A stretch of DNA of 64,000 bases from CAIQPS01 sp963843455 (GTDB taxonomy: Bacteria > Actinomycetota > Thermoleophilia > RBG-16-64-13): assembly GCA_963843455.1 (NCBI GenBank), contig CAWJKE010000014.1, positions 51,455 to 115,454 of the forward strand, read 5' to 3'. Every line of letters begins with the position of its first letter. Position 1 is the first letter of the stretch. Below the pieces are notes generated by a model, which did not search any database, was not told the origin of the DNA, and saw only the letters and a list, made by a program, of their open reading frames with translations. Shown piece by piece: positions 17,308 through 25,960 of this stretch. A program made the translations under genes and the position numbers.

Positions 17308-18114
17308 ATGCAGGACGCCGCAAAAGCGCAACGCCTGCGGGGAAAGGTCGCTCTGGTGACCGGCGCGGGTGGGACCAATAGCATCGGTCGTGCCATCGCG
17401 CTGCGGCTTGCGGCCGAAGGGGCTGCGGTTGGCGCTCTCGACGTGTCCGAGGGGCGAGCCCGTTTGGTCGTCGACGACATACTGGCCGCGGGGGGAGAGG
17501 CCCAGCCTCTCGTCTGCGACCTCGCCAGGCTCGAGCAATGCGAGGTGGCGGCGGCGTCGCTGGCCGCGGCTCACGGCGGCCGCATCGACATCCTGATCAA
17601 CAACGCCGCCGCGTTCACGGCGCCGGGCTCGCCCCACACCGCGGCCACCTTCCTCGAGTGGACAGAGGAAGAGTGGGACCACATACTCGACGTGAATCTC
17701 CGCGGCATGTGGTTCATGCTCCGAGCGGTATTCCCCTACATGGAGCCGCAGGGCTACGGCAAAGTGGTGAACGTGACATCGTCCACGCTCTGGGAGGCTC
17801 CTCCGGGCCTTCTGCCCTACATTGCCGGCAAGGGTGGGGTCATCGGCCTCACCCGGGCGATGGCGCGCGAGCTTGGCCCGTCGGGCATCCGTGTCAACGC
17901 CTTGGCTCCCGGCTTCACCCTCACCCAGACGAACCTGGACCAGGGTGGCGACGTGCTGGAGAGGGCCGACGCGATCCGCCGAGGCCAGTGTCTTACCGAG
18001 CGGAGCGAGGTCGCCGGCGATCTGGCCGGACCGGCCTTCTTCCTCGCCTGTGCCGACAGCGACTTCATGACCGGTCAAACGCTCCTCGTCGATGGCGGGC
18101 TCAACTTCAACTAG
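17308..18114 (+). CDS. Short-chain dehydrogenase/reductase, second copy
   Basis: 268 residues. TGAGGTNSIGRAIA cofactor motif, INNAAA, catalytic Ser in VTSSTL, YIAGK (Tyr-x3-Lys) and LVDGG. It is clearly related to the SDR at 15009, sharing the rare NSIGRAI cofactor segment and the GPAFFLA/SDFMT C-terminal segment, so one arose by local duplication. Followed after 12 bases by the hydroxyacid dehydrogenase gene. Confidence 0.9.
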   Translation: MQDAAKAQRLRGKVALVTGAGGTNSIGRAIALRLAAEGAAVGALDVSEGRARLVVDDILAAGGEAQPLVCDLARLEQCEVAAASLAAAHGGRIDILINNAAAFTAPGSPHTAATFLEWTEEEWDHILDVNLRGMWFMLRAVFPYMEPQGYGKVVNVTSSTLWEAPPGLLPYIAGKGGVIGLTRAMARELGPSGIRVNALAPGFTLTQTNLDQGGDVLERADAIRRGQCLTERSEVAGDLAGPAFFLACADSDFMTGQTLLVDGGLNFN

Positions 18115-18126
18115 AGGGAGAGTCTC

Positions 18127-19023
18127 GTGGGCAAGGTAGGCTTTCTGGGGATAGGGACCATGGGCTCGCGAATGTCGGTCCGGTTGTTGGACGCGGGCCA
18201 CGAAGTCACAGTCTGGAACCGAACGGTGGAGAAGACTTTACCGGTGCGGCACAGGGGGGCGACGGTGGCGGCCACCCCGGCGGAAGCCGCAAGCGGCAAG
18301 GACATCGTGTTTGCCAACCTCACCGACGCGAAGGCGCTCGAGGCGGTCATTGCCGGTCCTCATGGGGTGCTCGAAGCCGACCCCCTACCTGCGATATTTG
18401 TCGACATGGCGACGATCGCTCCGGCCGAATCCGCGAAGATAGCAGCCCTGCTCGAGCCCTGTCTAGGCTTTCTGCGGGCCCCCGTGAGCGGCACCGCGAG
18501 CGTAGCTGAGGCGGGCCAACTCACCATCATCACCTCCGGGGAGTGGCCAGTGCACGAGGCGGCTGACCCCTATCTGGCCGTGCTGGGGCATACCCGTTAC
18601 TACGTCGGGCCCGGGGAGAACTCCCGCTACCTCAAGCTCATCCATCAGATGATGATCGCGGCTACCATGCTGGTATGGGGCGAGGGGCTGGTGATGGGCG
18701 AGAAGGCGGGCCTCGACTGGGACATGATGCTGGAGGTGCTGGGCAACAGTGCCGTCGGGTCGGGCGTGGTAAGGCGCAAGATCCCGACCCTCTCGGCGCG
18801 TAGCTACGACAACCCCGCCATGAGCCTGCACAACATCGTCAAAGACCTCGATCTGGCGCTCATGGCCGGCGCCGAGGTGGACGTGGAGTTGCCGGCGACG
18901 AAGCGGGCGCGGGAACTCTACGATCAGGCCTTGGACGCAGGTTTGGAGTGGAAGGACTATTCAGCCGTGGTTCTCGAGATGGAGAAGCGGGCAGGGCTCG
19001 AGCCCAAGGAGTCGCCGTGTTGA
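18127..19023 (+). CDS. NAD(P)-dependent beta-hydroxyacid dehydrogenase (3-hydroxyisobutyrate dehydrogenase family)
   Basis: 298 residues from GTG 18127, preceded by GAGGGAGAG. N-terminal Rossmann motif LGIGTMGSRMSVRLLDAG, substrate loop RAPVSGTASVAEAGQ, and the family catalytic Lys in YLKLIHQMM, where the usual Asn-Asn after KL is replaced by His-Gln. Oxidises a beta-hydroxy acid to its semialdehyde or keto acid. Its 3' end overlaps the next gene by 7 bases. Confidence 0.88.
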   Translation: MGKVGFLGIGTMGSRMSVRLLDAGHEVTVWNRTVEKTLPVRHRGATVAATPAEAASGKDIVFANLTDAKALEAVIAGPHGVLEADPLPAIFVDMATIAPAESAKIAALLEPCLGFLRAPVSGTASVAEAGQLTIITSGEWPVHEAADPYLAVLGHTRYYVGPGENSRYLKLIHQMMIAATMLVWGEGLVMGEKAGLDWDMMLEVLGNSAVGSGVVRRKIPTLSARSYDNPAMSLHNIVKDLDLALMAGAEVDVELPATKRARELYDQALDAGLEWKDYSAVVLEMEKRAGLEPKESPC

Positions 19024-19619
19024 GCGCAGAATCCGATTTGGTCCTCGACGCAGGGCGGACTGCCCTGGTCGTGATCGACCTCCAGCGAGGCATCGTGGGA
19101 ACGAACCCGGCGCCTCACTCCGGCCCCGAAGTGGTGGCGCGCGCCGCTTCCGTCGCGCGCGCCCTTCGCGCCGCGGGCGGGACGGTCGTTTGGGTGAGAG
19201 TGACGCCATCGCCCGACGGCAGGGACGCCCTCCATCCGCTGACCGATGCTCCGGGTGTCTCCGGCCAGAGGCCGCCCGACTGGGCCGAGTTGATGCCGGA
19301 ACTCGACCGGCAGCCCGGGGATATCGTGATCACCAAGCGCCAGTGGGGAGCCTTCTACGGTACCGAACTCGATCTGCAACTGCGCCGGCGCGGGATCTGC
19401 ACCATCCTTCTCTGCGGCATAACCACGAACATCGGGGTCGAGACCACGGCGCGAGATGCCTACGACCGGGGCTACGATCAGGTCTTCATTGAGGATGCCA
19501 CCTCTGCGCGAAGTGCCGAGGAGCACGCCTTTGTCATGAGGACGGCGTTTCCGCGGATGGGCCGGGTGCGCACGACGGGGCAGGTCCTGCGCGCCCTTGG
19601 CGCGGGGGAGAGCGTATGA
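19017..19619 (+). CDS. Isochorismatase-like cysteine hydrolase
   Basis: About 200 residues from GTG 19017 with AAGGAG five bases upstream (a TTG at 19020 would also fit). Catalytic triad of the family: Asp in VVIDLQRG, Lys in ITKRQWGAF, Cys in LLCGITTNIGVETTARDA. Members hydrolyse amides such as N-carbamoylsarcosine, nicotinamide, ureidoacrylate or vinyl ethers; an amidase is more likely here given that no siderophore genes are near. Overlaps neighbours on both sides, so tightly coupled. Confidence 0.88.
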   Translation: MLSAESDLVLDAGRTALVVIDLQRGIVGTNPAPHSGPEVVARAASVARALRAAGGTVVWVRVTPSPDGRDALHPLTDAPGVSGQRPPDWAELMPELDRQPGDIVITKRQWGAFYGTELDLQLRRRGICTILLCGITTNIGVETTARDAYDRGYDQVFIEDATSARSAEEHAFVMRTAFPRMGRVRTTGQVLRALGAGESV

Positions 19620-20128
19620 GGCGAAAAGTGCGGGCAGCTCAGAACGTCAGCCGCATGTGCCTGGTGTGCGGTGTGGAGAACACGGCAGGTTTCAACGCCC
19701 GATTCTTTGAACTCGAAGGCGGTGAGCTCGTCGGGGTCTTCCAGCCTCGAGAGGAGCACCAGGGCTATCCGGGGCGGTTGCATGGGGGGCTCGCCTCCGC
19801 CATCCTGGACGAGACCATAGGCCGGGCCATCAACGTTGCCGACACGCAGACATGGGGAGTCACGGTCGAGTTCTCGGCCAAGTTCCGCAAACCTGTGCCG
19901 CTCGACCAAGAGGTGCGCGCCGTAGGTCGCATCGTCCGCGACAGCAGCCGGCTGTTCGAGGGCACCGGGGAGATCGTCCTCGCCGACGGGAGCGTCGCGG
20001 TGGAGGCCCGCGGCAGGTATCTTAAGATGCCCATCGAGGGGATCGTCGACACAGAGTTCAGCCGCACCGAGTGGTTCCCCGACGAATCGCCCCTGCCGGC
20101 CGAGATCGAACTGGAGGGTGCATCATGA
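19616..20128 (+). CDS. PaaI-type hotdog thioesterase
   Basis: 170 residues; start overlaps the previous stop (ATGA). N-terminal CLVCG motif followed by HGGLASAILDETIG, the PaaI-like hotdog helix with catalytic Asp/Glu, and FSAKFRKPVPL. Hydrolyses an acyl-CoA thioester; cytoplasmic tetramer in the family. Its place in the operon suggests release of CoA late in the pathway or clearing of stalled CoA esters. Confidence 0.83.
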   Translation: MRRKVRAAQNVSRMCLVCGVENTAGFNARFFELEGGELVGVFQPREEHQGYPGRLHGGLASAILDETIGRAINVADTQTWGVTVEFSAKFRKPVPLDQEVRAVGRIVRDSSRLFEGTGEIVLADGSVAVEARGRYLKMPIEGIVDTEFSRTEWFPDESPLPAEIELEGAS

Positions 20129-21248
20129 CCGAAGACCATGCCTGGTTGCCCTTCGATCTGCTCGAAGCCTTCATGGTGGACGTGTTCAAAGGGATCGGCG
20201 TCCCCGACGCCGACGCCCGTATCTGCGCGGAAGTGCTGATCGGCGCCGACAAGCGGGGAATAGACTCGCACGGCGTCGGCCGGCTCAAGCTCATCTACTA
20301 CGACCGGATCGTCGCCGGAGGTATCCAGCGCCCGATGACCGACTTCGAGGTAGTGCGCGACCGCAAGGCGACCGCGGTCGTCGACGGTCACGACGGGATG
20401 GGCATGGTCATCGGCAAACGCTGCATGGAGATGGCCATCGACAAGGCGCGCGACCACGGGCTGGGCATGGTGGTGGCGCGCAATTCCACGCACTACGGCT
20501 TTGCCGCCTACTACTCGCTCATGGCGGTCGACGCCGGGATGATCGGCCTCACGGGCACGAACGCCCGTCCGTCGATCGCTCCCACACACGGGGTCGAGAA
20601 CATGCTGGGGACAAACCCGCTCGTCTGGGCGATGCCCACCGACGAGGACTTCCCGTTCACCAACGACTACGCCACCTCGGTCATCCAGCGAGGCAAGATC
20701 GAGCAGTGGGCACGGGAAGGAAGGGACTGCCCCGAGGGTCTCGTCATCGACCGGGAGGGCCGGTCGGCCACCGACTCGGTGCAGATCCTGAAGGACCTGG
20801 TCAAGGGCACCAGCGCCCTCGCTCCCATCGGCGGCTTGACGGAGGAGACCGGCGGATATAAGGGCTACGGCTTCGCCACAGTGGTCGAGATCCTGTCCGC
20901 GGCTCTGTCCCAGGGCGCTTTTCTCAAGCAGTTGGGGGGCAAGGACGCGCAGGGGAGACAACATACCCATCCCGATCGGGCACTTCTTCCTGGCCATAGA
21001 CATCGAGTGTTTCACCGACCTGCCGGCCTTCAAGAAGACCACGGGCGATATCCTACGGACGCTCCGCGCTTCGGCAAAGGCGCCCGGCAAGGAGCGGATC
21101 TACACGTGCGGGGAAAAGGAGTTTCTTGCCTGGCAGGAGCGCAAGGACAAGGGTGTGCCGGTCGATCACGCCGTTCAACAGGATCTGGTGGCCATGCGGG
21201 ACGAACTCGGGACTGCCTTACCGGTTCCCCTTCGAGGGCGAGGGCTAG
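20125..21248 (+). pseudogene. Malate/L-lactate dehydrogenase family (Ldh2) oxidoreductase, two frameshifts
   Basis: Start ATG 20125 overlaps the previous stop by 4 bases. The Ldh2/YlbC fold (COG2055; malate, ureidoglycolate or diketogulonate dehydrogenases) is recognised by GADKRGIDSHGVGRL, ARNSTHYGFAAYYS, LTGTNARPSIAPTHGVENMLGTNP and GGYKGYGFATVVEILS. The frame breaks at 20952-20957; the next frame continues with IPIGHFFLAIDIECF and EKEFLAWQERK. A second break at 21209-21212 leads to YRFPFEGEG and a stop at 21246. Each is fixed by removing one base, giving about 373 residues. Probably intact in the organism. NAD(P)-dependent 2-hydroxyacid/2-ketoacid interconversion. Confidence 0.87.
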
Positions 21249-21295
21249 GGCGAAGCCGGGTCGGCCTTCGCCCCCCGTCCGCGACCTCGTGGCGC

Positions 21296-21335
21296 AAAAC
21301 GAGGCCCGGTCTGCCGAGAGCGGGCAGACCGGGCC
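21296..21335 (-). terminator. Rho-independent terminator between convergent genes
   Basis: Perfect 13-base-pair stem: GGCCCGGTCTGCC (21303-21315) with GGCAGACCGGGCC (21323-21335). The minus strand then reads TCGTTTT, so it mainly ends the lipoprotein transcript. A second hairpin (GGGCGAAG / CTTCGCCC) follows the Ldh2 stop on the plus side. Confidence 0.8.
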
Positions 21336-21393
21336 ATCATGTTCTTCGCGGCAGCCGTGACCCGCTGGTCCGGCGGGCCGTTCGTCGCTTCTG

Positions 21394-22444
21394 TTACTGA
21401 CCCGTCACTCCGCCCAGGACTCCGGAGAAGAGGCCCTGCAGCGCTCCAAGGGATTTCTCCAGCTCGCTGAACGGCTTCGCATCGGCCGGCGGGGTCACCG
21501 TCAGAGGCGTGGTCGCCGGGGCCACGGAGATCGCAGCCTTGAGGGTGATGCCGTTGATCCCCTGCGCGTCCTGGCCGGCGGGCGGCACGATGCTGGCGTT
21601 CAGCTCCACCTGCCGGAACTGATAGGTGTCCTTGGCGATCCACATGTCAAGGGTCACGCTCTTGAACATGGCGCCCAACTGGCTCCCGAGGCCCTGGAGC
21701 TCTTCCTGGCTTGGCATAGTGATAGAGGAACCCGTTGTTCCCATCACGCCGGAGCCCACTGAGGGCAGCATGCCCTGGATGGTCTTGTCCTGCATCAGCT
21801 TCATCACGTCGGTCATGATCTTGTTCATGTCGATGCTGCCCGACAGATGATAGGTAGGGGTGCCGTCGATGCTGTCTTCGCCGACCACCTTCAGATCGAT
21901 CATCCAGGTGGTCGGATCGACGCCGGCGGCCGTCAGCGCCTGGAGGACGCCGGCCATGTCGGCTTGCTTGGCGGTAGTGCTCGTGGCGCCCGCGGTGCCC
22001 GTGCCCATCATGTCGGCCGGGACCTCATACCACTGCCCCATGAATTGGATCCAGACCTTGTCGTCGACCGCCTTAAGCCCTACCGGGATAGTCTGGCCGG
22101 CGATCGAAGCGTTGATCGTCGCCTCGGCCGCTTGCGGATCGTCGCTGAACGCGAACGTTCCGGACACAGTGATGGGCTGGCCCAGGAGAACCTCGCCGCC
22201 CGCCGGCAGCTTGGTCTTGTCGGCGTCGATCGTGACGCTGACGTTGAAGTCACCGGAGCCGCTGGTGATGTCGCCCGAGGCCGCGAGGGCCTCGGTTCAG
22301 GATGTCCTCTGCGGTGGCCGGTGCCGGCTGGACCTGAGGGGACGCCTGGCTGGCCGTGCCGCAACCGGCAGAGGCGACTGCCACGATCACGACGAGGACG
22401 ATCAGAGCGCCCATCAGAGTAGATGTGAGTAGCTTCTTTCGCAT
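21394..22444 (-). pseudogene. LppX/LprG-like lipoprotein, single frameshift
   Basis: Start ATG 22444 with AAGGAG upstream. Signal peptide and lipobox VASAGC, then a linker. The frame breaks at 22294-22295 (one extra base) inside AEDILN and resumes with GSGDFNVSVTIDADKTKL, LPAGGEVLLGQPITV, DDKVWIQFMGQWYEVP and YHLSGSIDMNKIMTDV. The beta-rich fold and layout resemble the LppX/LprA/LprF/LprG group of actinobacterial lipid-carrying lipoproteins, which is a tentative call. About 349 residues when repaired. A -10-like TATAAT on the minus strand at 22572-22577 may be its promoter. Confidence 0.68.
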
Positions 22445-22617
22445 GACGGCTCCTTGTTCGTGGCAGACATGGCCTTTATCGGCAGGCCGCGGCGTTCTAT
22501 CCAGTAGACCTTGGTCGCGAATACCTGGCCCGCGGTTCCCGCGAGCCGCCGACACATTATGGGTTACATACATTATAGGTGATGCAGCGACGGTTCGACG
22601 AGTGGGCACGCAGACTC

Positions 22618-23841
22618 CTAGCGCCGCATCGCCTCTTCGATCGCCTCAACTGTCTTGGGCACCGCGCATGTGAGGTCGCGGTTCCCTGACTCGGTGATGA
22701 GGATGTCGTCCTCTATGCGAACCCCAAAGCCGCGGTCGGGGAGGTAGATGCCGGGTTCGACGGTGACGATCATGCCGGGCCTCAGAGGGCCGTCGGGCGT
22801 GATGTCGTGCACTTCCAGGCCCACCGGATGGCTGGTGCCGTGAATGAAGGCGTCTCCGTAGCCGGCGTTCTCGATGACCGCGCGGGCGGCAGCGTCGATG
22901 TCGGTGTAGGTGGCGCCCGGTGCGGCCGCGGCTATGCCCGCCAGTTCGGCCTCCAAGACGACCTCGTAGATCTCCCGCTGCTCCGCGGAGAACACACCGG
23001 ACGCGGGCAACGTCCGCGTGACGTCCGAGGCGTAGCCGCGATACGCGGCGGCACAGTCCATGACGATCAGATCGCCTTCGGCGACGATGGCGCTGTTGTC
23101 GATGTAGTGAAGGATCGTGCCGTTGAGGCCGGCACCTACGATGAGTTCGTAGGCTGGCTCGGAGCCGTGCGTGTGGTAGGCCGTTGTCAGCAGATCGGCG
23201 ATGTCCTTCTCGCGCATGCCCGGCCGGATGGCGCGCAGGCAGACCGCGAACCCCGCGACCGTGGCTACCACCGCGCGCTCGACAAGCGCCAACTCGGCGG
23301 TAGACTTGACGGCCCGCATGGCGGGCAGCAGTTGCGTCCGGTCTTCGATGGCTATCCCCGGGATGCGCTGGGCGATCTTGTGGAAGATCTCGAGATCCGG
23401 GGAGACGTCGGCGGTGTACGAGGCAAACGGGTGTAGGCAGGCGAGCCGCTTGGTGCGTCTGGCCGCCTCCGAGAGCATGCCGGACAAGTACGGAGTCCGC
23501 TTGATATTCGCGAAACCCGTGCTGTCCTTGAGCGTGGAGTCGAGTGCTCCCCGAGCACCGTCCCAGCGCTCGGTCTCGATGTCTCGAGGACGGAGAAACA
23601 GCGTGATACGGCGTGAGGGGTCCTCTGCGGAGGGATCGAAAAGAAGCGCTGCACTACCCTCGTAGTCGAGGCCGGTGAGATATCGGAACATCGGGTCGGC
23701 AGTCCACCGGCCCTGGAGCGACGACGACAAGACAGCTGAGCCCGCCAGAACCACGCCCGCCGCACCACCCAAGGCTTCGAGGACGGCCGCCCGCCGGGCC
23801 GCGTATTCCTCCGCTGAGATGGCGAGATCCAGCATGCTCAT
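22618..23841 (-). CDS. M24 family metallopeptidase (Xaa-Pro aminopeptidase)
   Basis: 407 residues. N-terminal creatinase/aminopeptidase-P domain and C-terminal pita-bread catalytic domain. All five metal ligands are visible: Asp in VMDCAAAY, Asp in SDVTRTLP, His in HGTSHPVGLEVHD, Glu in TVEPGIYLP and Glu in RIEDDI. Removes N-terminal residues preceding proline. Length is typical of PepP. It stands alone on its strand with a 415-base gap upstream that contains a candidate RNA gene. Confidence 0.92.
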   Translation of the reverse strand: MSMLDLAISAEEYAARRAAVLEALGGAAGVVLAGSAVLSSSLQGRWTADPMFRYLTGLDYEGSAALLFDPSAEDPSRRITLFLRPRDIETERWDGARGALDSTLKDSTGFANIKRTPYLSGMLSEAARRTKRLACLHPFASYTADVSPDLEIFHKIAQRIPGIAIEDRTQLLPAMRAVKSTAELALVERAVVATVAGFAVCLRAIRPGMREKDIADLLTTAYHTHGSEPAYELIVGAGLNGTILHYIDNSAIVAEGDLIVMDCAAAYRGYASDVTRTLPASGVFSAEQREIYEVVLEAELAGIAAAAPGATYTDIDAAARAVIENAGYGDAFIHGTSHPVGLEVHDITPDGPLRPGMIVTVEPGIYLPDRGFGVRIEDDILITESGNRDLTCAVPKTVEAIEEAMRR

Positions 23842-23961
23842 ACCTCGATGTTATCACCGGCGACCGGGTGCTATCTGCCGTACGCTGGAGGCGCACCGGA
23901 GAAACGCTGCGGGCTCCCGCATGGTGCGGTTTTTTTCCGCGCCGGATGAGCCTCCAAACGA

Positions 23962-23990
23962 TTGACTCGGCTCGGAGAACCTTGTAGAGT
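23962..23990 (+). promoter_or_regulatory. Promoter of a candidate structured RNA
   Basis: TTGACT (23962-23967) and TAGAGT (23985-23990) separated by 17 bases; transcription would begin near 23998. No coding gene lies downstream on this strand before the terminator at 24123-24155. The 120 bases between the peptidase gene and this site show nothing else. Confidence 0.6.
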
Positions 23991-23997
23991 GTTCACC

Positions 23998-24155
23998 AGA
24001 GTCCCGAGAGTTCAGCGCAGCACCTGAGGAGCTTACAAGGGGACCCGCAGAGGAAACGTGGAGGTAAATGGCCACGGAGTACAGTGAGGCGGGGCCGAAG
24101 TCAGAGCCGTTATAGGGTGCGAAGCGGGTCCACTCGGGGCTCGCTTTTTTGTTTT
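23998..24155 (+). ncRNA. Candidate structured small RNA with alternative terminator pairing
   Basis: About 158 bases from a good promoter to a good terminator. Long-range pairing is strong: AGTCCCGAG (24000-24008) with CTCGGGGCT (24133-24141), and GGACCCGC (24041-24048) with GCGGGTCC (24124-24131). The 3' partners are also the two arms of the terminator hairpin, so closed-rod and terminator forms exclude each other. A local hairpin CGTGG/CCACG lies inside. A 15-codon frame at 24068-24115 (MATEYSEAGPKSEPL), with GGAGG three bases upstream, could be a leader or micro-peptide. Not matched to 6S, tmRNA, RNase P or a riboswitch class I know. Confidence 0.5.
24123..24155 (+). terminator. Rho-independent terminator
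   Basis: AGCGGGTCC (24123-24131), loop ACTC, GGGGCTCGCT (24136-24145), then TTTTTTGTTTT. Ends the candidate RNA on the plus strand. Confidence 0.85.
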
Positions 24156-24256
24156 CCAGCCCCTTCGCGCCGTTACGGTGAGCAGGGCCCGCAGCGCCGC
24201 AGACCAGACGGACTGGGGCGCTGCCCCGGTTCAGCCAGCAGCTCGACCGAGCGCTC

Positions 24257-24952
24257 TCAGGCCTTTGGGCGAAGGCTGATGAGATACTCCCGTATCTGCG
24301 CGTCGGTGCGGTATTTCGCCGGGTCGTAGCGTTCGTGGTGGGTCATCGCCTCGCGGTCTCTCACCAGCCGCGGAGCGGGCTGCATGGCCGGGTACCCGAC
24401 CGCAAGCATGTCGTAGATCACGTACTCTTCGGGAACCCCGAGCAGCTCCTTGATGAGGGCCGAGCAGTAACCGGTGCCGACGAAGCTCACCCAGTGGCAG
24501 CCAAGGCTGAGTGAGGTGGCCGCCAGAGTCATCTGTAGGAAGGCGCCGGCCAATCCCGACACGAAGTGGGACTGTCCCCGCTCGAGATAGGTGAGGAGAG
24601 GGAAAGATTTGCTCACCCGCGGGTCGCCGCAGACGAGGATGAGCGCCGGGGCTGCTTTCCAAGCCGGGTCCGAGACGGGACGAGCCGCCGAGGGCCAGCG
24701 CAACTCGGGGGGCCGGGTAAGCTCGGCCTTGTGCCCCAGTTCCGCCTGGTCGCGGACGATCGCCGCCAGCCGATCCTTGGTCTCCTGGTTCTTGATGATG
24801 ACGAACTCCCAGGGCTGCGAGTTCGCACCCGACGGAGCCCACCGGGCCGCTTCGATGATCTTGTCGATGAGGTCATCCGGCACCGGGTCGGTGGTGAACG
24901 CCCGCACGCTTCGCCGGCTCTTGAGCAGCGCAAGCAACTCGGAGTAGTCCAT
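24257..24952 (-). CDS. Nitroreductase family protein
   Basis: 231 residues from ATG 24952, with GGAAGGG about ten bases upstream. FMN-binding nitroreductase motifs: SRRSVRAFTTDPVPDDLIDKI near the N terminus, ARWAPSGANSQPWEFVII, and a C-terminal LAVGYPAM. Reduces flavin-accessible substrates (nitro compounds, quinones, dehalogenation or enoate-type) with NAD(P)H. The actual substrate is not visible. Divergent from the MoaF-like gene. Confidence 0.9.
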   Translation of the reverse strand: MDYSELLALLKSRRSVRAFTTDPVPDDLIDKIIEAARWAPSGANSQPWEFVIIKNQETKDRLAAIVRDQAELGHKAELTRPPELRWPSAARPVSDPAWKAAPALILVCGDPRVSKSFPLLTYLERGQSHFVSGLAGAFLQMTLAATSLSLGCHWVSFVGTGYCSALIKELLGVPEEYVIYDMLAVGYPAMQPAPRLVRDREAMTHHERYDPAKYRTDAQIREYLISLRPKA

Positions 24953-25126
24953 CGTCGTCACCCTTCCTCGTGGCCTTGTGTCTCTTCTATCGATATCACG
25001 CGGAGGCCTCGGTGGGCAACGTCCCGCAGGTGGGATCCGGCTACGCCCGGGCGCGCGGGGCCGCGGTGGTATTCTCCGCAGGCAGCCGTCACGCCTGCAA
25101 CGATGAGCACAAGGGGGTTTGCTGTC

Positions 25127-25960
25127 ATGACCGATCCGGGGACGCACGACCGGGAGAGTTTTGAGGCTCAGGGCTCCGCATTCCTGCGACAGAACATCTC
25201 TGAGAAGCCGGAGTTCGACTACGCCGAGAACCGGCCCCCGCACTCCTTCGACCTGGCGGGCAGGACTCTGACACTCGCCCTGCGCGACGCGGACGTGCGT
25301 TACCGGCATGCTTTTGCCCGCGAGGAGGTGACTATCGAAGTGGTGGGACCGGAGGCCGAGCGGCGGCCCATCATCGCCTCCTACGAAGCGTTCGAGATGG
25401 CCCCCGATATCTTCTTCGTCTCGTATCAGGTCGACGATCTCGATTCCGTCGCCATGGCTCTCGACCTGACGAAGGGCGTGGCCACCATCGTCATGGGGGA
25501 GATGACGGAGGATGGCATCATCTCGCAGGTCGGCTCATCGCGAGTGGAGGAGATAGCGGGCGCCGGCGAGCCGGCCTATCACCCCCGGTACTCGCTTGGC
25601 GGCACCCGCTTCCTGAATACGTACGCGCATAACGTCGCCTACGAGCACATCTACCTCACCGGGGTGTACGAGACCTGGATGGGGGTGCGGGGACCGCAGG
25701 CGGGGCAGGCCGACACGGAGGAGTACCACGCCTTCAAGATCGATGACGGGGTCTACCTGCTCTACTGGAACGAGGGCGTCCTCACCGCGCAGATGACCTT
25801 CCTGTTCAACTTCTTCGCGGGGAACTGCGTGGCCGAGTTGTTCGCCAGGGTAGACGGCGAGGTGGTACACAGCACCATTGGGGCGACCACCAAGCTGATC
25901 CACACCAAGTTGCCCGAACTGCCGGACGTGATCCGGGTGGACGTACACTCAGGGGACTAG
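25127..25960 (+). CDS. MoaF-like protein
   Basis: 277 residues from ATG 25127 with AAGGGGG upstream. Two calycin-like beta-barrel halves as in MoaF: N-terminal FDLAGRTLTLALRDADVRYRH, and C-terminal HNVAYEHIYLTGVYETW plus EEYHAFKIDDGVYLLYWNEG. MoaF proteins are linked by name to molybdenum-cofactor metabolism and to small-molecule binding, but their reaction is not established. Its presence a few kilobases from a molybdenum hydroxylase operon fits a shared role (inference). The stop overlaps the convergent ABC ATPase gene by 4 bases. Confidence 0.75.
   Translation: MTDPGTHDRESFEAQGSAFLRQNISEKPEFDYAENRPPHSFDLAGRTLTLALRDADVRYRHAFAREEVTIEVVGPEAERRPIIASYEAFEMAPDIFFVSYQVDDLDSVAMALDLTKGVATIVMGEMTEDGIISQVGSSRVEEIAGAGEPAYHPRYSLGGTRFLNTYAHNVAYEHIYLTGVYETWMGVRGPQAGQADTEEYHAFKIDDGVYLLYWNEGVLTAQMTFLFNFFAGNCVAELFARVDGEVVHSTIGATTKLIHTKLPELPDVIRVDVHSGD

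Noticed and set aside
23998..24155. 6S RNA, cobalamin riboswitch or RNase P RNA
   Set aside because: Some short matches to memory of these classes, but the conserved cores are not present; left as an unnamed candidate RNA.
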